In this document: in pieces, positions 34,019-41,944 of the stretch | How positions within the stretch are numbered: the stretch's first letter is position 1 | How the letters are laid out: each line of letters opens with the position of its first letter | Source of the DNA: Streptomyces albicerus | Lineage (GTDB): Bacteria > Actinomycetota > Actinomycetes > Streptomycetales > Streptomycetaceae | DNA: 41,944 bases | NCBI RefSeq assembly: GCF_008905045.1 | Contig: NZ_VWMY01000083.1 | Coordinates: 1 to 41,944 of the forward strand | Direction of reading: 5' to 3' | Translations under genes and position numbers: made by a program | Notes under the pieces: model-generated | What the model saw: only the letters and a program-made list of their open reading frames with translations | What the model was told of the DNA's origin: nothing | Databases searched by the model: none

Positions 34019-34646
34019 CGCCGCCCCCATCTCCCTCCTGATCGTCGACGACCATCCCGTCGTACGCGACGGGCTGCGCGGCATGTTCGAGTCCGTGCCG
34101 GGTTTCGTGGTGCTGGGCGAGGCGTCGAACGGGGTGGAGGCGGTGGCCCGGGCGACGGCCCTGGACCCCGACGTGATCCTGATGGACCTCCGGATGCCGG
34201 GCGGCGGCGGGGTCGACGCGATCGCGGAGCTCACCCGGCGTGGTGCCCGCGCCAAGGTGCTGGTTCTGACCACGTACGACACGGACACGGACACGCTGCC
34301 CGCGATCGAGGCGGGCGCGACCGGCTACCTCCTCAAGGACGCGCCCCGGGACGAGCTCTTCACCGCCGTGCGTGCGGCGGCGGAGGGGCGTACGGTCCTC
34401 TCTCCGGCCGTCGCGACCCGGCTCGTCTCGGCGGTCCGTACCCCCGCGGGCGGCCCCCTCTCCACCCGCGAACGCGAAGTCCTCGCGCTCGTCGCCAAAG
34501 GCACGTCGAACCGTGAGATCGCCCGGGTCCTGTTCATCAGCGAGGCCACGGTGAAGACCCATCTGACCCACCTGTACGCCAAACTGGGCGTGAACGACCG
34601 GGCGGCGGCGGTGGCGGTGGGGTACGAGCGGGGCATCCTGGGGTAG
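34008..34646 (+). CDS. LuxR/NarL-family response regulator
   Basis: A 212-residue DNA-binding partner of the preceding kinase. The receiver domain (about residues 7-122) has the acidic pair IVDDHP, phospho-acceptor Asp60 in LMDLRMP and the conserved Lys in YLLKDAP. The C-terminal LuxR helix-turn-helix (about 145-205) shows LSTREREVLALVAKGTSNRE and VKTHLTHLYAKLGV. The ATG at 34008 lies inside the kinase gene end. Likely target is the ABC operon promoter upstream of 31064, which is inference from linkage. Confidence 0.96.
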   Translation: MTADAAPISLLIVDDHPVVRDGLRGMFESVPGFVVLGEASNGVEAVARATALDPDVILMDLRMPGGGGVDAIAELTRRGARAKVLVLTTYDTDTDTLPAIEAGATGYLLKDAPRDELFTAVRAAAEGRTVLSPAVATRLVSAVRTPAGGPLSTREREVLALVAKGTSNREIARVLFISEATVKTHLTHLYAKLGVNDRAAAVAVGYERGILG

Positions 34647-34691
34647 CCGTTTTCGCCCGGGCCGCGAAAATTCAGCTCCTTGGGGGCACCT

Positions 34692-34802
34692 CCCAGCGGT
34701 AGCTGGGGGAGTTTGAGGAGCGGGGGTCCAGGGGGCAGAGCCCCCTGGCGGGGTCTGGGGCGGAGCCCCAGAAGGATGGGACGGGTAGGGGCGGCGGGGG
34801 CG
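34692..34802. terminator. Bidirectional terminator in a dispersed GC repeat element
   Basis: Three hairpins lie between the convergent response regulator and glgX genes: CCCAGC/GCTGGG (34692-34707), CAGGGGG/CCCCCTG (34729-34747) and TCTGGGGC/GCCCCAGA (34754-34772). Bases 34774-34802 are identical, in inverted orientation, to 41867-41895. This is the kind of intergenic repeat that is scattered through streptomycete chromosomes, and here it serves as terminator for both genes. Confidence 0.8.
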
Positions 34803-34812
34803 AAAACACCCC

Positions 34813-37095
<2,283 letters not shown>

Positions 37096-37234
37096 CTCAC
37101 GGCCTCCTGCGGCTCGGTTGGAACGACGCGAAGGGAGCACACAGCGTCCCAGCCGCTGCTCCCCGTCGCGTCGTCCTCCCCACTGTTCTGCCCAGAGCCG
37201 GGCTCGCACTCACGTTTCCCCAGGAGGACCTGAG

Positions 37235-37298
37235 GGTCTCGGGGAAGTGAGGCACGCTCCCACGCGGGCGCGGAAACGCACCCCACTTCCCCGAGACC
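37235..37298. promoter_or_regulatory. 15-bp inverted repeat between glgX and ldt
   Basis: GGTCTCGGGGAAGTG (37235-37249) and its exact reverse complement (37284-37298) flank a 34-base spacer in the divergent region. On the glgX side it is 140 bases upstream of the start, on the transpeptidase side it ends 23 bases before the ATG. It may be a paired operator or a stem-loop in the transpeptidase leader. Confidence 0.6.
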
Positions 37299-37321
37299 GC
37301 TTGATCGTTGGTCCTCACGTG

Positions 37322-38551
37322 ATGCACGCACAGACGCGCGCGCGGCGCGCAGGGGCCGCGCTGGCCGCCGTACTGACATGGGCAGGTCTGCTGGCCGGAG
37401 CCGCGGGATGCACCTCGCACGGCGTGGACGGGATGCTCGGCAAGCCCCGTTCGCCCGAGGAGACGATCCGCGTCTCACCGGACGACGGCAGCAAGGCCGT
37501 ACGCCCCGAGGAGGGCCTGAAGGTGCGGGTGCGGACCGGGCGCCTGGAATCGGTGAAGGTCGTCAAGTCCCAGGACGCGCAGGAGTCCCCGGTGCCCGGC
37601 CGGATCGGCGAGGACGGCATGACCTGGCAGCCCGACGACCCGAAGCTCGCCCTCGCCGCCAAGTACACGATCGACGCGGTCGCGCTCGACGGCCACGGCC
37701 GGCGGGTGGCCCGGCACGCGACGTTCACGACGCACGTCCCCGACGAGCGCTTCATCGGATACGTCATGCCGGAGAACCGCTCCACCGTCGGCACCGGCAT
37801 GATCGTGTCGCTGGAGTTCAACCGCGAGATCGAGAACCGCGCGGCGGTCGAGCGCGCCATCCGCGTGACGTCCGTACCGAAGGTGGAGATCGCCCCGCAC
37901 TGGTTCGGCAGGGACCGCCTGGACTTCCGGCCCGAGAAGTACTGGAAGCCGGGCACTAAGGTCACCGTCTCGCTGCGGCTGCGGGACGTCGAGGCGAACC
38001 CGGGCGTGTACGGGCTGCAGTACAAGACCTTCTCGTTCACGGTCGGCCGCAGCCAGGTCAGCCGTGTCGACGCCGCCGAGCACACCATGGAGGTACGCCG
38101 CGACGGCGAGCTCCTCGCCACCGTGCCGATCACCGCGGGCGCCCCCAAGAGCACGACGTACAACGGGAAGATGGTCGTCACCGAGATGCTCGAGGTGACC
38201 CGGATGAACGGCGCCACGGTCGGCTTCAAGCGGCCCGACGGCAAGGGCGAGTACGACATCCCGGACGTCCCGCACGCGATGCGCCTCACCACCTCAGGGA
38301 CCTTCCTGCACGGCAACTACTGGGCCGAGGGCGTCTTCGGTACCGCGAATGTCAGCCACGGCTGCGTGGGCCTGCGCGATGTGAAGGGCGGCAGCTCCGC
38401 GACCCCGGCGGGCTGGTTCTTCGACCGCAGCCTCATCGGTGACGTCGTCGAAGTCGTGAACAGCAATGACAAAAAGGTCGCTCCTGACAACGGCCTCGGC
38501 GGGTGGAACATGGGCTGGAAAGCCTGGAAAGCGGGCTCCGCGGTGAAGTAG
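37322..38551 (+). CDS. Lipoprotein L,D-transpeptidase (YkuD), first copy
   Basis: A 409-residue exported enzyme predicted to form 3-3 peptidoglycan cross-links or attach proteins to the wall. The signal is lipoprotein-like: ARRAGAALAAVLTWAGLLAGAAGC, with the lipidated Cys at about residue 29 (only the last residues AAGC form the lipobox). Two Ig-like domains (about residues 45-270) precede the YkuD domain, whose active site is HGNYWAEG followed by SHGCVGLRD with catalytic Cys348. ATG 37322 follows an alternative GTG at 37319; no strong ribosome binding site is visible. The next gene is a clear paralogue. The frame is open far upstream (to 36542) in antisense of glgX, which is spurious. Confidence 0.93.
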   Translation: MHAQTRARRAGAALAAVLTWAGLLAGAAGCTSHGVDGMLGKPRSPEETIRVSPDDGSKAVRPEEGLKVRVRTGRLESVKVVKSQDAQESPVPGRIGEDGMTWQPDDPKLALAAKYTIDAVALDGHGRRVARHATFTTHVPDERFIGYVMPENRSTVGTGMIVSLEFNREIENRAAVERAIRVTSVPKVEIAPHWFGRDRLDFRPEKYWKPGTKVTVSLRLRDVEANPGVYGLQYKTFSFTVGRSQVSRVDAAEHTMEVRRDGELLATVPITAGAPKSTTYNGKMVVTEMLEVTRMNGATVGFKRPDGKGEYDIPDVPHAMRLTTSGTFLHGNYWAEGVFGTANVSHGCVGLRDVKGGSSATPAGWFFDRSLIGDVVEVVNSNDKKVAPDNGLGGWNMGWKAWKAGSAVK

Positions 38552-38764
38552 ACCGACATAGGGGTACGCACATGAGGGGGCCGGCAGCACCCTGAACGGC
38601 CAAGGTTGGGGCGAGGTTTGGGACCGAACAGTGACCATCCCGGGAGGCCGTCGCCTCGGGCGGTGTGATTAATTAGCGCGATACCCGCGTGGGACGCGGT
38701 GTGAGCTGCAGTGGCGCGATGCGCAGTACGGGCCTGACCATGGCCGTGCGAGGGGAGACAGAAC

Positions 38765-40015
38765 TTGAACGGGCGACCGATATCGGGGGCGTCGGTTGGC
38801 GCGCGGACACGGAGCGGTAAGGGGGCCCTGGCACTGCTGCTGGGGGTACTTCTGCTCGTCGTGACCGCATGCGGCGGGGGAGGGGGAGGGGACTCGGACT
38901 CCAAGTCCGGCTCGGGGAAGGGCAAGGACAAGGATTCCAGCCAGACGGACACGAAGGTCTCGCAGGCGGTCGTGACCATAGCCCCGAAGGACGGCGCCGA
39001 CGACGTCAAGACCAGCGGCGCGCTCAAGGTGACGGTGGCCAAGGGCATCCTGAGCGAGATCACGGTCGAGGACACCAAGGGCAACGAGGTCGACGGCAAG
39101 ATATCGGGCGGTGACACCTGGACGCCGTCCACCCACCTCGCCGCGGCCACCAAGTACAAGGTCCACGCTGTGGCCAAGGACTCCGAGGGCCGTGAGGCCG
39201 CCGAGGAGTCCGCGTTCACCACGCTGACCCCGAAGAACACCTTCGTCGGCATCTTCACGCCCGAGGACGGTTCCAAGGTCGGCGTGGGCATGCCCTTCTC
39301 GGTCCGCTTCACCCGGGGCATCACGAACCCCGAGGACGTCGAGAAAGCGATAGACATCAAGACCGAGCCGGCGGTCGACGTCGAGGGGCACTGGTTCGGC
39401 AACGACCGCCTCGACTTCCGCCCCGAGAAGTACTGGAAGCCCGGTACGAAGGTCACGGTCAGCCTCAACCTCAACGGCGTCGAGGGCCGGCCCGGCGTCT
39501 ACGGCGAGCAGGCCAAGACCGTGAAGTTCACGATAGGCCGCAGCCAGGTCTCCACCGTCGACGTCAAGACCAAGAAGATGACGGTGAAGCGCGACGGCAA
39601 GGTCATCAAGACCATCCCGGTGACGACGGGCAAGCCCGGCTACGAAACCTGGAACGGCCAGATGGTCATCACCGAGCGCCTCGAGGTGACCCGTATGAAC
39701 GGCGAGACGGTCGGCTACGGCGGCGAGTACGACATCAAGGACGTACCGCACGCCCAACGCCTGACCACCTCCGGCACGTTCATCCACGGCAACTACTGGG
39801 GCGGCGATGCCTTCGGCAACTACAACGCCAGCCACGGCTGCATCGGCCTGCGCGACGTGCGCGGGGGCTACGACGGCAAGATCGCCGCGGCCTGGTTCTT
39901 CAACCGGTCGATGATCGGCGACGTGGTGGTCGTGAAGAACTCCAACGACCGGATCGTGGACCCGGACAATGGGCTGAACGCCTGGAACATGTCGTGGGAG
40001 AAGTGGAAGGCGTAA
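38765..40015 (+). CDS. Lipoprotein L,D-transpeptidase (YkuD), second copy
   Basis: A 416-residue paralogue of the preceding gene product with the same plan: lipoprotein signal (ALLLGVLLLVVTAC, lipid Cys near residue 36), a Gly/Ser/Lys/Asp-rich tether, two Ig-like domains and a YkuD domain with HGNYWGGD and SHGCIGLRD, catalytic Cys359. The TTG start is supported by AGGGGAG seven bases upstream. Matching blocks between the two proteins, such as HWFG-DRLDFRPEKYWKPGTKVTVSL, run through the Ig-like and catalytic parts, indicating tandem duplication. The 213 bases before it hold no gene. It is likely transcribed separately, because the gap is long and no overlap exists. Confidence 0.95.
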   Translation: MNGRPISGASVGARTRSGKGALALLLGVLLLVVTACGGGGGGDSDSKSGSGKGKDKDSSQTDTKVSQAVVTIAPKDGADDVKTSGALKVTVAKGILSEITVEDTKGNEVDGKISGGDTWTPSTHLAAATKYKVHAVAKDSEGREAAEESAFTTLTPKNTFVGIFTPEDGSKVGVGMPFSVRFTRGITNPEDVEKAIDIKTEPAVDVEGHWFGNDRLDFRPEKYWKPGTKVTVSLNLNGVEGRPGVYGEQAKTVKFTIGRSQVSTVDVKTKKMTVKRDGKVIKTIPVTTGKPGYETWNGQMVITERLEVTRMNGETVGYGGEYDIKDVPHAQRLTTSGTFIHGNYWGGDAFGNYNASHGCIGLRDVRGGYDGKIAAAWFFNRSMIGDVVVVKNSNDRIVDPDNGLNAWNMSWEKWKA

Positions 40016-40021
40016 TCCTTT

Positions 40022-40075
40022 CGGAGCCTTCGGAGCCTTCGGAGCCTTCGGAGCCTTCGGAGCCTTCGGAGCCTT
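40022..40075. repeat. Six perfect 9-bp tandem repeats
   Basis: The unit CGGAGCCTT is repeated six times without change at 40022-40075, starting six bases after the stop codon of the second transpeptidase. Perfect identity suggests recent slippage or a length-variable site. Adjacent units can pair with each other only weakly. No coding role is supported. Confidence 0.95.
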
Positions 40076-40116
40076 GGGGGACGAGGGCGACGCCGAGCGC
40101 GGCCCTTTGAGACCGT

Positions 40117-40167
40117 ACGGCCCCGGTGTGCTGCTCACTGCTCTGTGACGCAGCACACCGGGGCCGT
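40117..40167. terminator. Perfect 17-bp stem terminator
   Basis: ACGGCCCCGGTGTGCTG (40117-40133) pairs perfectly with 40151-40167, loop 17 nt. It lies about 100 bases after the second transpeptidase stop and 28 bases before the enoyl-CoA hydratase start, so it should separate the two transcripts. Confidence 0.85.
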
Positions 40168-40183
40168 TGCCGTTAGCCCCCGT

Positions 40184-40189
40184 TAACCT
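40184..40189 (+). promoter_or_regulatory. Possible -10 element of a leaderless gene
   Basis: TAACCT fits the TANNNT pattern seven bases before the ATG at 40196, which has no ribosome binding site. No -35 is seen; that position would fall in the terminator arm. Leaderless expression of the hydratase gene is inferred. Confidence 0.35.
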
Positions 40190-40195
40190 GCCCTC

Positions 40196-40963
40196 ATGAC
40201 TGTGCATCTCGAAGTCGCCGAAGGCGTCGGCACGATCCGCCTCGACCGTCCGCCCATGAACGCGCTGGACGTCGCCACACAGGACCGCCTCAAGGAGCTC
40301 GCCGAGGAGGCCACGCGCCGCGAGGACGTGCGCGCGGTGATCCTCTACGGCGGCGAGAAGGTGTTCGCGGCGGGCGCGGACATCAAGGAGATGCAGGCCA
40401 TGGACCATACGGCGATGGTCGTACGCTCCCGGGCCCTGCAGGACTCCTTCACCGCCGTGACCCGTATCCCCAAGCCGGTCGTCGCCGCGGTCACGGGGTA
40501 CGCGCTGGGCGGGGGCTGCGAGTTGGCGCTGTGCGCCGACTTCCGCATCGCCGCGGACAACGCGAAGCTGGGCCAGCCGGAGATCCTCCTCGGGCTGATC
40601 CCGGGCGCGGGTGGCACCCAGCGCCTGTCCCGCCTCATCGGCCCCTCCAAGGCTAAGGACCTCATCTTCACCGGCCGCATGGTCAAGGCCGACGAGGCGC
40701 TGTCGCTCGGCCTGGTGGACCGGGTCGTGCCGGCCGACGAGGTGTACGCCGAGGCGCACACGTGGGCCGCGAAGCTTGCCCAGGGGCCGGCGCTCGCGCT
40801 CCGCGCGGCCAAGGAGTCGGTCGACGCGGGTCTGGAGACGGACATCGAGACCGGGCTCGCGATTGAACGCAACTGGTTCGCGGGGCTGTTCGCGACGGAG
40901 GACCGGGAGCGGGGGATGCGGAGCTTCGTGGAGGAGGGTCCGGGCAAGGCGAAGTTCCTCTGA
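40196..40963 (+). CDS. Enoyl-CoA hydratase/isomerase (crotonase family)
   Basis: A 255-residue cytosolic enzyme expected to hydrate trans-2-enoyl-CoA in fatty-acid or branched-chain amino-acid degradation. The oxyanion-hole segments FAAGADIKEM and YALGGGCELAL are present, and the two catalytic glutamates are at Glu109 (GGGCEL) and Glu129 (QPEILLGLIPGAGGTQR), as in true hydratases. Length is standard for a single-domain crotonase. It is monocistronic by context: strong terminator upstream and a 380-base gap downstream. Chain-length preference is not visible. Confidence 0.93.
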   Translation: MTVHLEVAEGVGTIRLDRPPMNALDVATQDRLKELAEEATRREDVRAVILYGGEKVFAAGADIKEMQAMDHTAMVVRSRALQDSFTAVTRIPKPVVAAVTGYALGGGCELALCADFRIAADNAKLGQPEILLGLIPGAGGTQRLSRLIGPSKAKDLIFTGRMVKADEALSLGLVDRVVPADEVYAEAHTWAAKLAQGPALALRAAKESVDAGLETDIETGLAIERNWFAGLFATEDRERGMRSFVEEGPGKAKFL

Positions 40964-41144
40964 CGCGGCTCTGACGCGGCTCTGGCGGCACATGGTGGCG
41001 TCTGGTCGCGTCCGGGGGGCCTCTGGCGGCGCCTGGCGGCGCTTGGCGGTGCCGTGAAACTCACACTCCAAGTCCCGCTGATCCACTTGCAGTTGACTCG
41101 ATGTCTTACCCGTGTCCCCCGAAGGAGCGGTTTATCGCAGTCTT

Positions 41145-41166
41145 AAGGCAGCCTTAAGGCTGCCTT
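41145..41166. promoter_or_regulatory. Perfect 22-bp palindrome in a 380-base gap
   Basis: AAGGCAGCCTT followed by its reverse complement spans 41145-41166. It can fold as a 9-bp stem with TTAA loop (terminator) or serve as an operator for the gene downstream. In the gap 40964-41343 the only other contents seen are short direct repeats (CTGACGCGGCT twice, and TGGCGGCG-type repeats near 40985-41050) and the low-GC possible 5' extension of the next gene. Confidence 0.55.
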
Positions 41167-41343
41167 GTCGGTGGAGTCGGGCGATTGCCCGCGAGAGAGC
41201 CGTTCCAGCAGGCCAGATGGGCTGTGATGCTCGTCGAACTGCCTGTGGCATATGCCGATCGAATTGAGTGGAATGGGGGGTTCCGGGGGGCGTATTCCTC
41301 CGGAACGCCCCCGGAGAGGCTTCTGGGCGGCCATGATGGGGTC

Positions 41344-41847
41344 ATGGCGGGGCTGGAGGGTATCGAACAGCCGCGGCGGCACGGGAGTGCGACCGCGGCG
41401 CGCTGGTCGCCTGCGGTCGAGGACGAACACGCGCTGAAGGCGCTGGAGTTGTTCGGGAACCCGACGGAGGCCGAGGTGCCGTTGCCGTCCCGGCCCGAGT
41501 CCGCGGCCACCGCTCGTCGGCTCACCCAGGTCGTGGTTCTGCGCCACTGGGGGCTCACGCCGAAGATGACCGAGGACGCCGTGCTGCTGGTCTCGGAACT
41601 CGTGGGCAACGCCGTGCGCCACACGGGGGCCCGCGTCTTCGGGCTCCGCATGCGTCGTCGCCGGGGGTGGATCCGGGTGGAGGTCCGTGATCCCTCCCGT
41701 GGCCTCCCCTGTCTCATGCCGGTCCAGGAGATGGACGTCAGCGGCCGCGGCCTCTTCCTCGTCGACAAACTCTCCGACCGCTGGGGCGTCGACCTCCTGC
41801 CTCGCGGCAAGACCACATGGTTCGAGATGCGAGTCGCTGACCGCTAG
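41344..41847 (+). CDS. HATPase anti-sigma-factor-like ATP-binding protein
   Basis: A 167-residue protein of the HATPase_c_2/SpoIIAB-RsbW-like group that is greatly expanded in streptomycetes. The N-box ELVGNAVRHTGA (about residue 83) and the G-box SGRGLFLVDKLSDRWG (about 138-153) with KTTWFEM at the end fit the family. Such proteins usually bind sigma factors or anti-anti-sigma factors and may phosphorylate the latter. The start is uncertain: ATG 41344 (MAGLEGIEQPRR) begins where codon use becomes high-GC, whereas an open frame extends to ATG 41227 and TTG 41185; the latter has GGAG upstream. No cognate sigma or STAS gene is in the window. Confidence 0.82.
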   Translation: MAGLEGIEQPRRHGSATAARWSPAVEDEHALKALELFGNPTEAEVPLPSRPESAATARRLTQVVVLRHWGLTPKMTEDAVLLVSELVGNAVRHTGARVFGLRMRRRRGWIRVEVRDPSRGLPCLMPVQEMDVSGRGLFLVDKLSDRWGVDLLPRGKTTWFEMRVADR

Positions 41848-41866
41848 GGCCGCGCCGGGTTTTTCT

Positions 41867-41914
41867 CGCCCCCGCCGCCCCTACCCGTCCCATCCCTGGG
41901 GGCTGCGCCCCCAG
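41867..41914. terminator. Terminator within inverted copy of the GC repeat element
   Basis: CTGGGGGC (41896-41903) pairs with GCCCCCAG (41907-41914) across a three-base loop, 48 bases after the preceding stop. The 29 bases at 41867-41895 are the exact reverse complement of 34774-34802. The following sequence to the window end belongs to the same type of dispersed element and holds no gene. Confidence 0.75.
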
Positions 41915-41944
41915 ACCCCCGCTATCGGCCTGAACGGCCTCGTC

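Noticed and set aside
40022..40075. CRISPR-like or integron-like repeat
   Set aside because: The 9-bp units have no spacers, no cas or integrase gene is near.
38669..41086. 805-codon minus-strand frame over transpeptidase and hydratase
   Set aside because: It includes translated 9-bp repeats (Lys-Ala-Pro) and no domain; the plus-strand genes are complete and typical.

Overview
The window is high-GC DNA (very high third-position GC, GTG/TTG starts, purine-rich ribosome binding sites, short GC-rich hairpin terminators) with a gene set typical of Streptomyces or a close relative: glgP and glgX, tandem thermolysin-like proteases, tandem lipoprotein L,D-transpeptidases and a bulb-lectin Rhs protein. 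From memory and not verified here, the order glgP ... M4 proteases ... ABC exporters ... glgX ... L,D-transpeptidases ... enoyl-CoA hydratase resembles the conserved chromosomal region around glgP in S. coelicolor.

Layout. 1-314: repeat-rich leader. 315-2933: glgP. 3177-14863: secreted polymorphic-toxin region: a two-LamG-domain exported protein, then a 2,296-residue exported SpvB/Rhs-YD protein carrying an inserted bulb-type lectin and a C-terminal domain that matches microbial ribonucleases of the barnase/RNase Sa fold, then a gene whose C-terminal third is a barstar fold. Toxin tip and barstar gene have visibly lower GC than their surroundings. 15105-18336: flavoprotein, divergent XRE/TPR regulator, a TTA-containing small gene and an orphan conserved gene. 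18381-23034 (minus): DUF1990 protein and two paralogous secreted M4 metalloproteases that share an upstream sequence box. 23345-30856 (minus): four half-size ABC exporters forming two ATGA-coupled heterodimers, each with asymmetric nucleotide sites. 31064-34646 (plus): ABC ATPase, ABC-2 permease, NarL-type histidine kinase and LuxR response regulator, overlapping like an operon. 34813-37095 (minus): glgX. 37322-40015: two lipoprotein L,D-transpeptidases. 40196-40963: enoyl-CoA hydratase. 41344-41847: serine/threonine-kinase-like anti-sigma ATPase.

How it fits together. GlgP and GlgX cooperate in glycogen breakdown but lie at opposite ends, separated by the accessory block (about 2934-18380) and by transport, protease and signalling genes. 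The most notable system is the Rhs toxin with its barstar-type immunity gene: the three catalytic positions of the ribonuclease family (Glu, Arg, His) are recognisable in the tip, and the immunity gene directly downstream has the barstar Tyr/Gly/Asn/Leu/Asp signature plus an unrecognised 168-residue N-terminal domain. All functional assignments are from reading the translated sequence; no database search was run.
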